NCBI GenBank assembly: GCA_030272585.1
Contig: BSYQ01000003.1
Location: forward strand, 620,001-684,000
Source of the DNA: Bryopsis sp. KO-2023
Lineage: Eukaryota; Chlorophyta; Ulvophyceae; Bryopsidales; Bryopsidaceae
Direction of reading: 5' to 3'
Length of the DNA stretch: 64,000 bases
The notes beneath the pieces are model-generated. The model was not told the origin of the DNA, did no database searches, and worked only from the letters and a program-made list of their open reading frames with translations. Each line of letters starts with the position of its first letter. The first letter of the stretch is position 1. Below, piece by piece: positions 34,402-45,767 of this stretch. The translations under genes and the position numbers were made by a program.

Positions 34402-36102
34402 ATGGTGGCTTCTCCAATCCTCACAATGCCGGTTTCTGTGGGAGCCGAATCGATGATTTCGCTTCGCTCCGCAAGATCCGGCGTTCGAAATGCAATCAAG
34501 GGTGCGATCTTCGGTAAGTTAAGGTCGAGCCATATAATGTTTCCAAGCAACTAGTGAATGTTCTTTCGATGGAACAGGGTCTGTTGCTTTTCCAGGAAAT
34601 AAAAAACTCAATGTTGATCTTAAAAACTCTGGCACCATAGCAGAATATCACTTGAGTGGGTTTGCTTTTTTGAGCAGTTTTCTTGCTTGTGTGTCAGACA
34701 TGGATGGCACGCTCACCAAATCGGTCATCGATTTCAAGAAAATGAGGTGACCCCCCATTAACAGTGCTTCATAAAAATTCACTGTGCATCAGCCCTAACA
34801 CCTCAAGATAAAAAGATTCTTCAGTCGTTGCACTTTTGTTATATCTGTGGCAGTGTTTATTTATCGACTGTATGCATAACAGGAGAAGTGTGGGCATTAT
34901 GGAGGGGGATATTCTAGAAGCGATGCATGCAGCATCTCCCCAGAAGAGAAAAGAAATGGATGCTGCTATTTCTGAAGTGGAGAGAGAGGTGGGTCAGTGT
35001 GGTAGTTATATATTTATTCCCAGTAATGTCAGGGCCATCCGGTATTCATTCCCAAGTTTTCGTTCATAGTTAGGCTCTCGACAAAATGGAGATGATGCCT
35101 GGAGTTCTGGATGTTTGCAAAATGCTGGATGGTCAGAATATCCCCAGGCAAGTCGAGAACCTGTCGTGTGTTGTTTCCTCGTACAGCAAAATGTCCTCTC
35201 TCTCAAAGCATCAACATGTGGATTCCTTATGCATTTACCTGCAACAGAAAGATTGAAAGAAATGTGAAGCAAACGGTGTACTTCGCTGAAATTTGGGGAT
35301 TTCAATCTTGATTTATATAACCACCAGGGGCCTGATCACGAGAAACACAACGGAGAGTGTGGTTCACTTTCATGACAAGTGCTTCCCCCTTTCCCCCTTC
35401 ACACCAGCGTTATGTCGAGGTTTTTTGCCTTACAAGCCGCATCCTGGCGGGATTCTCCACATCTGTGAGCAGTGGAACATTCGACCCGATGAGTGTATTT
35501 TCATCGGGGATTGTCCAGAAAACGATGTAAGTGCTTCCATTCGTTGGATGTGTTTTAATTTGGGTCACTGCCTTGCTTGTCGAGGATAACAGCCTTCAAT
35601 CTTTCTGCTTGTTTGCTCGCATTGCTAATCATTTAAGTAGACATCAGTAGGTCAAAATAAATTGGGTGTTATTGCAGCCCAGAGCGAAACACTGTAGTGT
35701 TTTGGGCCATGGTGCTTGTAGTTTCAATTCTTTTTGTTCATGATTTAAAATTTTCGCTACTTTTTGTTCCGTGGGAAAAAAGATCGTCTGTGGCAACCGA
35801 GCTGGAGCACTGACATTGCTGCTGGATGAAGAAAACAAATACACAGAGGAAACCTTGATCGGGGAGCAATGCCCTACATTCAAGGTGAAAGCACGTCACG
35901 ACTTAATCTGTCTGTTCTTGTTGATTTGATCTTCTGTTTTCATTTGCTGATTGCTTGTCCATAGGTATGCTTTGGTTTGTTGGTTCTTTACATTTTGGCC
36001 CCCAAATGTAATTATTCGAATCTGGTTAAAAGAGGATTTTTTTTTTTACAGGTTGCTACCATGGTGGAAGCAAGATCGATTTTTGAAGATCTTTTCCAGT
36101 GA
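34402..36102 (+). CDS. HAD-superfamily hydrolase, plant At2g33255-like
   Basis: Seven exons (34402-34513, 34698-34746, 34883-34988, 35074-35147, 35328-35526, 35783-35884, 36052-36102) total 231 codons. All four HAD motifs are present: I DMDGTLT with the nucleophile Asp, II the Thr of GLITRNTTES, III the Lys of YKPHPGG and IV FIGDCPENDI with metal-binding acids. The closest family I know is the plant phosphoglycolate-phosphatase-like subgroup, which shares SVIDF, MPGVLDVC and LDEENKY-type blocks. The substrate is unknown. About 30 residues precede motif I (basic and Ser-rich, SMISLRSARSGVRNAIKG) and may be an organelle leader. One intron (35148-35327) has a GC donor. The acceptor at 35782 (GGGAAAAAAG) is poor in pyrimidines but keeps frame. 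Confidence 0.88.
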
Positions 36103-36413
36103 TCATGGGGGCCGGCACAAATATGGCTTTCCTCAAAGAAATTCTTTGATTTTTTTTCTTTTTGTTATTCGTACATTCGTTTGCTCGGATTTTCCGAAGG
36201 TGTCTGATCTTGGAGGAGCGTGCGGATGGTTTCAACCCGTGTTTGGTCCATCCACACCTTTCCAATGTAAAATTTGATATTGGCTGGGTTTGCAACTGGT
36301 GTTGAGAAAACTTGCTCTTGAAGCTGTATCTTGGCTGCATCAATCTTTGCGAACAAAGACAAATATGAAAAAAAAACCCTCCCAAAACAATTTTAAAAAA
36401 TAAACGGCAGGGA

Positions 36414-37617
36414 TTAAGTGCCCTTGTACATCTGTAGAACTCTCGAGGATAATTCACCCTCCCCCTGGATTTCAATTCTATCCTTGAATACATGCACATA
36501 ACCAAATGCGTTTGAATTGGACGGAGCTTCAAGCAATCCTTCCAGCGTCACAAAGTGTTTTCCTTGGATCATAGCATAGCCCCCCGGATGGTAATGCCCA
36601 GTCAGCACCACCTTGACACAGGGTGCTTCACACAGGATAGATTCGATTTCCGGTGCGTTCCAAGCCATGTGCAGTTCACTGGCCGAGCCCTTCCCAACAG
36701 GGTGGTGGCAAGCTATTATCACGCTCTCCCCTGTTTCGTTGCTGGAAGCTAATTGGTCGATCAGCCATTGCTTTTGTTGGGTGGTGATGCCTCCATTCCA
36801 GATTTTCATGCAGGGAAACTCCTCTTCCTGTCGAAACCCACCCCTCGTTTCAAAAATGAAAGATTCACAATAAAGGGAGGGGAAAAGGCGAAAACCGTGA
36901 AATGACATATTTCCAGCTGCTGCTAGACACTCTTTATATTGATTGTCAGTACTTGTTTTGTGAAAACTATACTTTTCAACAGCCCTCAATTACTCCAGGC
37001 ACTCCTGATATACAAGTCCAATGTTCAACTTGATGACGGATACATTAATAGCCTTCATGGATGGCCAATCACTGATTAATTTGCATAATCAGGTGGTAAT
37101 TTACCGGATGCGCCTCCACGAAAGCACGAGTTTCGGTCATCTGTACAGAATCCTCAGAATATCGAGAGTACAAGCTCATCTCGGTTGTATCCAGAACAAC
37201 CAGCTTCCATTTGTCGCCACCGCCGTCGGCCTCATGGATCGGGACGCTGTAATAGTTGCTGGGTATTTTCAATCGGCCCAGCAGCGCTTCTCTCGAAGCT
37301 CGCAAGCAATGATTCCCAACCACATGGTGCACTTGAGTTTGCGCTGCCAATTCGTCCAGAATTTTAGCCACGACTTCGAGATCGATCAGCGATTGCTCGA
37401 CCTCCCCTTTAATGCCTTCAATGACGTCGCCGAGCGTCAGAACGAACGAAATGGCATCCTTCTTGCTTATCCAGTCTTTGATGGCCAAGGCCAGTTTCCC
37501 TGGCGCTTCCCGATAGTTTTGTACGCGGCCTTCCAGCCCGCCGCTTGGCTTGTCTCCATACTGTACGTCGGCGACGATTCCGAAAGAGAATAGCAGGGAC
37601 GTGTTGTTGGCGTTCAT
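36414..37617 (-). CDS. ADPRM: ADPRM-type Mn-dependent ADP-ribose/CDP-alcohol diphosphatase (metallophosphoesterase)
   Basis: Two exons (37105-37617 and 36414-36827) join in phase 0 to give 308 residues. Calcineurin-like metal-binding motifs appear in order: GIVADVQYGD near residue 13, LTLGDVIEG, the VVGNHC block, VIIACHHPVGKGS and VVLTGHYHPGGY (GHxH). Known members hydrolyse ADP-ribose, CDP-choline and related nucleotides in the cytosol. The start at 37617 (MNANNTSLL) is chosen because it places the first motif at the usual distance. The frame is open upstream to 37947, but those residues look non-coding. It shares a 570-bp upstream region with the FMN-binding gene on the other strand. Confidence 0.9.
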
Positions 37618-38187
37618 GTTCAGTGCGGACTGCGAGCGCACGCCGATCTTCTTGAAGGCACTTATAGCTTCCCCGCGATTTCGATTGTCATGCTCACGAT
37701 GGGCTTGGGCACGGAATGATGCCGGAGGGAGGTTTGGCGACTGACGCACACTGAGACGCCCCAAAGTCGAAATTCTATGCAGTCGTTTCGATGAAGGCTT
37801 GGTATGAAAATGCCAACAGTTTCTTGAGCACTGGAGCGAGCGCCAATTCGCTTCACGAAGCATTTCGCTGGACGCCTGGGAACCGGGGTGTGTCAAGAGG
37901 CATTCTTCTGGGGGAATCCCCAGTGATTGGAACGCTTTCATGCACATCCATATGCCTCAAATTATTCTGGGTGTGGTTGGGTTCTGCTGGCTTTGTTGAG
38001 AAGGGAGTCAGCCACCTGGCCAAATGTCCATGGTGCTTTTTGATTGTGCTCAACATTCCCACACAGATTTCTATGACTGACCTATGACGGGGAGGCGTGC
38101 TTGATTAGCCAACTTGACGCTGGTGGCTCTTCACAGTGATCAATTCTAAAGCGGATTTCCGCCGTTCTCGTGGGTGCGGTTGCTGCG

Positions 38188-41029
38188 ATGATCCATTCCG
38201 CGAATCACCAAGCGGGACCAGGATGCTGTGGTTTGGGACAGCGGCGGGCTCTAGTTCCATCCTCCACCAGGAGTACCCCTTCTCTAGGTCGAACACGACC
38301 ATCAATCGAGACGTTCAGAAGAAGAACCCCCGTCCCAAGTGTTTTGAGCGTCACCACCGTCCGAGCGACGGCGGAGAAAGCCGCTGTGGAGACAGAAGGC
38401 GGTGAAAGCTCTATCCCAGCGATTGGAAACACGGCCCGAACTATTGTGGACCTCGTCAGTCATGGCACCTTGTCGACAGTTTCCGAGGACGGCTCTCCTC
38501 TCGGCACTTTCGTCACATACGTTCTGGACAGAAAGGTAGCCCTCGTTGGAAAGCGCCTGTCGGTCTGAGCGATCGACAGTTTTGACGATCCTGGGGAAGA
38601 TCCAGTCGAAAAGAACCCCAAAAGATTCGATTTGGGCAGATATGCCTTCTACATGCTGGAAGTGGAATTTTTTCCTCCTGCATTCTTTTCACAAAAAACA
38701 ATCACCATTCACCTCCATCATAAAATACTCTGGGATGCTTTCTTGTCGCCCATACAAGGAAGGTATTCGATGGTGGCTCGAAATCATAGTAAACCTACCT
38801 TCTCAAATCTAAACCATCCACTATCCTCCACCCACTGACATGTCTGCAAAATTCCACCGAAATCTAAACTTCCCTCCAAAAAACAATTTCCATCAAAAAT
38901 TAATTCATTTAGAATTTTGGTGGGTAAGATCCATGTGTGATGATTCAGGGCCAACCCATTTTGAGACTGCGATCGAGTGCAGTCCACACTCAAAACTTGC
39001 TCCGATCTCCTCGGTGCAGTTTGTTTGTCCAGCCAGAGGATTTGCCTGCAAGGAGGCTGGCCAGGGTGTCCCTGTTAGGATCTGTGACTAAATTGTCTGA
39101 GGATGAGGAGCCCTTTTTCAGAGAATCACATGCAAAGGTGCATGGGGAAGCAGTCGGAGTGGACGCTGTGCGAAAAGATGATCTTCTATACAGGTGCGAT
39201 CAATCTGTCCATGGCTCGGTTAATTTGATGTAATGTCAATTTCCCTTTCCTTTGCTTTGTATAGTCACCTTGGTCGTTGGTCAAGTTCAAAATTGATCGG
39301 GGATTAATTGAGATTTTGTTTTGTGGTTTTCTTCGGTTTTTCTTTGTGTTGCAATAAGAATAATAGAAATACAAGAAAGACACTCTCCGGAAATAGTCGT
39401 TTCGTCATGCAGTGCCAGCCTTGTTTTCTTTTTAATCTCTTTTTTGGGGTGGGTGTGTTGTTAGGCTCAAGGTGGACGACTGCTTTTACGTTGGTGGATT
39501 CGGTTCTTCAAAATGTGCAGAGTCTGTTGGTGGGGAAGCCTATGCTGAAGCAGAATTGGATCCTTTGAGAACAGCAGCGGCTGAGATTGTCAGTCAATGG
39601 AACAAGTGGGTTATGCAAGAATTTATCGAATGAATCAGCGTCGTTTTTTTGTTGTTTTTTTCCCCCTTTCTCTCGGCTGTTTCGCCAAATTGTTTGCTTC
39701 ATCTTTCTTTGAGAAGTTTTCTATTTCATCGATATGATGGCACAAATTAAATTCGAGTATTTTGTTGGGGAAATTAATTGCAGGGAAAGAGCCGAAGACA
39801 TTGTACGGATCTGCAAGCAAGAGTCTGGCGTTTCTCTGCAGCAGGTACGTCAAGTTCACCTCTTTTTTTTTAACTTTTATATTTGTATCAGATGGTGGAA
39901 CGGCAACCATTAATTGTGCTCCCAAATGGTCAGGAACCCCAGAAATGTCTCTTGCATTGCCATATTTCGGAGGTCAAAAGGGGCTCAATCCCCCCGTACA
40001 ATTGTTTCTTGAATAGCACGACCTGCTATCATTGTTTTTCTCTATTCTCAATTCTCTATTGTTTTTCTCATTGTTTTCTTCTTTCAAGTGGGAACCTCCA
40101 CTCTGAGGAATTTCTTTTTTTTCTCAAGTAGCGGGAACCTCCACTCTGAGGAATTTCTTTTTTTTCTTAAGTAGCTCTAAACCAGTGAATCTGTTAATAG
40201 CACCATATCATATTAGCTCCATAGAAAGGATGCATCTAAGTATACACACGTCATTCTAAGGAGAAGTGCCCTCACCCTGGAACAAAGCAAGGGAAACTTG
40301 TGGATAGCTGGATCAAATAAAAACAAGCCTCTGTATTTGGGTGGTTTACTATCTTTATTCCTCCCCCTGTTTTATTTTTTAAATTACGTAGCAGCACTGG
40401 TGTCTACACGATCTCCCTTGATCAAAATGCTGAATCAAAAAGTTGGGGCAACTTTTAACAGTTGAGCTATGCCGAGTTGATGTGGATCGATCGATTGGGC
40501 ATGTACATTGACTACTACACGGATTCTGGGGAGCACTCCACCCTGCGAGTGCCTTTCCCAAGGCCAGTGGAAGACGAGCGGGATGCTAGATCCATCATTA
40601 CCATGACTGCCCAGCTCGCATGGGAACGAGATCGCAACTACATCCCAATCATTCCTCCCCTGTAAAAGCTCACTGAGTTTTTTCTTATGTTTTTTTTTTT
40701 TTTTTCGGGAATGAACTGTTTTCACATCAATTTTGGGGGTTTTTTGCTTCAGTGAAAAAGAAAAAGAGGAAAGATTATGTTTTGAGTTTGTAGGTGAGGG
40801 GGAAGAAAAGAAAAAAAAAAACGGTGGTCTCAGGAAGAGACAATTCATGTGTTCGATAATTTTGGGGGGTGCGGTGTGTATACGCTTTTGTTGGGAATGT
40901 AGGGAGAGTTTCGATCAATTGACTAAAATATTGCTGGAGTTTCAGGAATCAGGGCTGGTTGCACCTCAATTTCTGGAGCTTGGTGCACTGCTTGATGCAA
41001 CTCCCCAAATCCAGAAGTTTGCTTCGTAG
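38188..41029 (+). CDS. FMN-binding split-barrel (pyridoxamine 5'-phosphate oxidase-like) protein, probably plastid
   Basis: Six exons (38188-38535, 38949-39193, 39465-39605, 39784-39844, 40462-40661, 40903-41029) give 373 residues. The first about 65 residues are Ser/Arg/Thr-rich like a plastid transit peptide. The split-barrel core follows: ARTIVDLVSHGTLSTVSEDG, PLGTFVTYVLDRK, then HTQNLLRSPRCSLFVQPE and RVSLLGSVTKL. This layout matches HugZ-like and plant PPOX-related proteins that bind FMN or haem-pathway partners. The C-terminal domain (DDCFYVGGFGSS, MWIDRLGMYIDYY, then EDERDARS) matches the plant At1g51560-like subgroup as I remember it. The exon 5 donor CCCCTGTAAAAG overlaps an in-frame TAA (40663-40665). 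If the intron is retained the protein ends there, about 41 residues shorter. Confidence 0.82.
40090..40175 (+). repeat. Tandem duplication, two 43-bp units, in intron 4 of the FMN-binding gene
   Basis: The unit starting GGGAACCTCCACTCTGAGGA occurs at 40090 and 40133 with one visible difference near its end (CTCAAG versus CTTAAG). It lies within intron 39845-40461 and is probably a replication-slippage duplication. Confidence 0.85.
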
Positions 41030-43056
41030 ATTTTCCTGAGAATGGAATGGGAATAGCGAGAAATCACAATACCAATTCACAGAGTTATAAAGTCATCTGG
41101 CTGCGGAGGGGGTCTTGACATCCTCAGTCTCGGCTTTTCTCATGTCTTGAAATTCCTGGAATCCACATATTTTAAAGGAAAATATGATAAGTTCTCCAGG
41201 GTGGTTTGGCAGACTTTTTAGGACACCTGCTTTTATGTTTGGCAAACACGTGGAAGCTTATGCACCTATACTTTTGCCAAGCAAATTCTGCGGGTCCGGA
41301 ATTCCTGAGAATTTTCTGATGAAACTGGAAATGGTCTCACCAAAGTCACGACCAGAACAAGTTAATTCATTGGCTGCAGAGCAATCATTACTCTACACAG
41401 ATAAAAAGAAGGATAAAAAAAAGAAAGACATCATCCACTTATGCACGTGTGTTTAATAAACTAAAGCTGCTTCCACAAGAAAAAGCATCACGTTCACACA
41501 CACGGATCCCCCAAAATAGAACCCTGGGCTAACAAAGAACCATGACCTCAAAAACGCCCCACTTGCAGGAAAACAAAAAATCTTCACCATCATCTTCTAA
41601 CCCTCCAAAACAACACCCCGTTAATTAAGAAAAAAAACACGCACTCAGGCAGAAATTCCCCCTCCAGTATTTTTCTTTTTCTTTTCCCCTTTTTTTTGTC
41701 TCTCTTACATGACCAAATTTGTATCACTTTATTCCCCCATCCCCCCCCAAAAAAAAGCAAAACAAAACAAACTCTGTGGAAAAGAACAGAGTTGAACAGG
41801 AGCCAACAAAACAAAGCAGCAGACAACATGGAAAAGATGGATGAGAACATCAAAATAGAAAAAACACATTACCCAAAGAAAAGGCAATGTCGTATTTGCA
41901 TTTTCAACATCTCATTGTTGTTTTTCTTGGAGTTTTTCTTCAGCAAAAACCTTCGTTTTTTATCTTCCCTCCCCCCCCCCCCCCCTCTTCTGTTTCGTTT
42001 GCGCAAAAGCCTATAATCCTACCCACCCAAAAGCATTTTCCTCTTTTTTTCTCTTTTTCTTTCTTGGTCCAGTAAGGAGGTCTTAACAGAAAATTATGCA
42101 ACCATTGGGATCACTGGGGCGAGCAAAAATTGCTCTTGCCAAAATACAAAAGACGAGATATACCCCATCCTAACCCCATGCTTGGCAAAAAATATATATA
42201 TTTGCATAGTAATGAACTTGTAAATTTTTTGCCCAAGAGTTTCTTTTTCCTTCTTTCTTCTGTCTTTGCACATTCCATTTTTCGACTACAACGTCTCGAA
42301 TATCCTGATTTTTTTCATTGGGGGGTGGGAAATTTTCAAGTTTAAAAAAACAACATAAAGCAAAAAAAAAAAAACATGGAGTGTTTTCTCCAAAATCCAG
42401 CCACACCACCTCCACCCCTTTTTATCCAGAAACAAAAAAAAATACAGAAGAAAAATGAAGAAAAATAGAGCACAATTATTTGAATCACCCCCAATTCTAT
42501 CCCAGTTGAATCTTAAGGTTTGAAAACCCTGCAATGTCCCTAAACAATACCTCCCTTTCCCAACTCTTTCCATTTTTTCTACTTCAAACACAGAACAAAT
42601 GGTAAGGCTCCCCACCCCCCCTTCCTTTTTCAGTTTCTTTTTTCTGAAAATTCAAGCCCATACACAGTACAAGCAGTTCATGTATGTTATCCCCCCACTC
42701 ACAAAATTCCCTGATCTTCGAATGCATTTTTTTTCCTCTTATGCACTTTCTTCCCTCCCCCCCCAATTTGCCTAGGGACAATGCTTTTCTTTTTCTTTCT
42801 CTTTCAAAGATTGTCTGACGTTTCTTGGCACGAGCACATTCATTATTGAAATGCCAGTATTGAATGATAAACAAGATCAGCCTTTTTTTGTTTTTCATTC
42901 CACTTTTTTTCGGATGCTCCCCCTCCCACCCCCATTCTTTGCCTTCCCCCAGGCCAGAATTCACCCCACCACATTCAAATTGGTGAAAAAAAAAATGCTG
43001 GCCATCGGAAATTGGCTTCGCTTTCAATTTTTTTCCATCAAAAAACAAGAAGGATT
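41030..43056. other. Convergent intergenic region, AT-rich, no gene supported
   Basis: It lies between the 3' ends of the FMN-binding gene and the Cys-rich gene. It contains many A, T, C and G homopolymer runs (for example a C run near 41970). Open frames at 41184-41456 and 42584-43060 are low-complexity and carry no motif. AATAAA at about 41455 could serve a 3' end. Confidence 0.45.
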
Positions 43057-45142
43057 TCAAATATCACACCAGCAAAGCCAAAGATCGGCACGCCGATTGT
43101 CCTTCAGTACCACAGGATTTTTGGCCCAAAACTGGAAACGGCACTCACTGCAGAGACACACACACAGGCATCGGAACTCAAAGGATAGAAAATGAAGAGG
43201 GACAAAAATGGGAACAATACCAGATGGCAAAAATAAATTATTAGGGGTAATCTACAAAGAATTCGAATATGCCTGTAAGAAAAAAAATGAAATTTTAAAT
43301 GTGCTGCCCCTCTAAAAATCTGTCATCCTGAGCAGCGCATGGCATCAAAACTCACCCAGTGAAATCACATGTGCAACCTGGCTTTTCAGCACTGAATTCT
43401 CTGCAGCACTGTTCTTCTTTTCCCCCTCGACACTCTCTCACAGCTTCTTGTTCGAAAATGCTGCCTCCCTGCGTGACCATGGGATCCACCATAACAGTTA
43501 CTGCAGGCTGCCCAGCTGGAACAAACCCAGCACTGGCATCAACCTACATGCACAATTTTCAAAAAAAAAAAAAACAATAAGAAAGGTGGCTTGAGTGAGC
43601 GAGTCCATCTGAGAAACAGAGCAACAAACCTCTTGCAGACCCCCACAATCTCAGAAGCGACAGTGCGTACGGAATTGGTTGATCTAAGGAGTAAAGACGA
43701 GCTAAAAAAAAAATGTCCAGAACTCTGTCCATAGCATCCAGTTTACTAGAATGTAGGGGCATTTTTCTTCTCATTTTTCAAACTTTGGGACGTTAGAAAA
43801 ACTAATTTCCACAGCCCAAGTGAGTGGAACCGCTCACATGAGCTCACCGTTGTCTCATTTAATCCATCTGAACTGCCATCCATATTGACCAATAAGCTTG
43901 GGGAGGTGCCCAGAGGGGTGTTAACATTTGTCGTTGTGGTGGGGATCTGACCGGCAAGCTAATAGACACACATAAGGATTCAGGTCCCTGCGACCAGTAG
44001 TGACCAGCAGTGGCAGAAAGGGTAAAAATAAATAAACGAAAAGAAGTTCGTATTCAGCTAAAAGAATATGCTTTCTATGGGGATAGGCAAAAGGATTGGG
44101 ACAGAGGGAGGACTGGTCGATTTAAAAATTTCAGGAAGGTGGATCCGTACACTAAGATACTGTTGGTGGCTTCCTTGGACGTATTGGACTGTCTGAGGAG
44201 GCGCTGGGGCGGGAGCTGCCTGCCCATCACCTACTGCACCTGGGACAATGACAAAATCTTTCTTACTGACGATCAGAGTTTTCTCATATAGATCCTGATT
44301 TTCCAATATCATTTTTCATTTTTGGGTTGGGCTTGAACAGAATTCTGTTTCGAAACGGATCAGATTGAAGGAATTCGTTTTCTGGGGATTGAATTTTCAC
44401 GGGAGAAAGCATAGCAGCAGTTTGTATTTTCCCCCGCACCATCCAGCACGACTCGAATTTCCTGCACCACTTCTTGATCTCCATCGTTGCCTTGCCCCCC
44501 CGTTTCGACAGTTGTCTCGAGTTTTTGCCTATCGACGCCCATGTTCAGCGCCCTGACAACCGTCTGCAATCCAAACCACTATTTAATCAGAAAGAGCGCT
44601 TTCTTGTGCAGAATAAAACGGCGACATCTGCTGCGATCGATCTTACTTGGATCACTGAGAAATCGTTTCCTGGCTGCGCTCGTGCGGAAGAAAATCCCCT
44701 CACGATGGAGTTGCCATCCCCCAAGCTGACAGCGTTCGCGACCAACTCTGCTGCTCTATCTATATCGCCGTTGATTATGGCCTTTGACAGTTTTCTGTGC
44801 AACGGGAAATCGAAAACATTCAGGTCGCGGGACGCTCCACAGCTATCGGTTGCTTCCGAATCGAATTCGCAACCTGCAAAGAACCCCCACACAACCCTTT
44901 GTGAACCCCCCCCCCCAAAAATTCCCCAGCGACAAGAAGAACAAACAAAAGAGCAGCATTTTATTGTCAGGGAGTGGGATACTGCGCAATCGGCAGACAG
45001 GAAACCCTTTTTCGAGTAGAATCCGTTCGTTGTTTTTTCCATCTTTTTTTTGTTTCTTACCTTCACTTTTTGCGAGACTGCCCACGATTATCAGCACGAG
45101 GAGAAGCACCCCCCAGTGCCGGTTCGACAGTCTAAAACCCAT
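43057..45142 (-). CDS. Secreted or membrane-targeted Cys-rich protein, 316 aa, unknown family
   Basis: Seven exons (45061-45142, 44647-44873, 44401-44563, 44151-44239, 43848-43958, 43356-43543, 43057-43147) total 317 codons with consistent phases. The N-terminus is a classic signal peptide or anchor (WGVLLLVLIIVGSLAKSEG). Then come a Cys-containing region (CEFDSEATDSCGAS), a helical part (RKLSKAIINGDIDRAAELV) and a Pro/Ala/Thr linker (AAPAPAPPQTV, IPTTTTNVNTP). The Cys- and Trp-rich end reads VRECRGGKEEQCCREF, CTCDFTGEC and ADLWLCWCDI. I do not recognise it. The ordered cysteines suggest disulfide bonds in the ER or outside the cell. The start at 45142 is the first ATG before the hydrophobic core. 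It is divergent from PWP1. Confidence 0.72.
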
Positions 45143-45767
45143 TCTTCGTGTCACGTTCAGTGCGAAAAAAACACCGTGAGCGACAGGAAATACAAAAACA
45201 AAATCAGGACGGGATTAAATCACGGGTCCTGTTCAGAAAGCACGGCCGCCACCGTAGAAGCGAATCTTCGCCCGATCCACGACAAAAAACCACGCGCAGG
45301 TGATCGAGGAAAAAGGAAAATGACCCCAGCACTCCCAACGAAGGGTGCGCAGAGCAATACCACACGGCGGCTCGGCCTTGATTAAGACCTGACCAAGAAT
45401 CGGGGCACAAGGAAATAAACGAATGCCTATTGACAGTTTTTTCTGTGACGTCTTGGTGCGCGTAGCGAACGTGCGACGCGTAAAGATTGCCTACAGAAAT
45501 CGGAGAGACGCCATTCTCCTCTGAGCAAACTGCAGCCTCACTACACGATGTGTTTTGCTGCGAATCCTTCCGAGTCGCATCCGCGCTCGTGGCCCGTCAC
45601 ACCACAGTCCCCTCTGGAGGCGAAACCACGTGATTTCGGAAATCGACAAAATGATACCAATTATTGTGTTTTTCCAATGTTTTCCACGTTTTCCCCTCCA
45701 GAGCCCACCAGCAGGATTTTCTGGCAGAGTTGGGCGGCAGCGGACTGCCAGAAAATCGGAGGTCGAC

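Noticed and set aside
37618..37947. 110-codon N-terminal extension of the ADPRM frame
   Set aside because: Residues are not protein-like and known relatives start just before the first metal-binding motif.
38546..38838. Open frames just after exon 1 of the FMN-binding gene
   Set aside because: They lie between a good donor (38536) and the acceptor at 38948 that restores the conserved split-barrel reading, so this is intron.
41184..41456. Possible extra exon after the FMN-binding gene
   Set aside because: Low-complexity Lys-rich end (KKKDKKKKD), no supporting splice pairing and no family motif.
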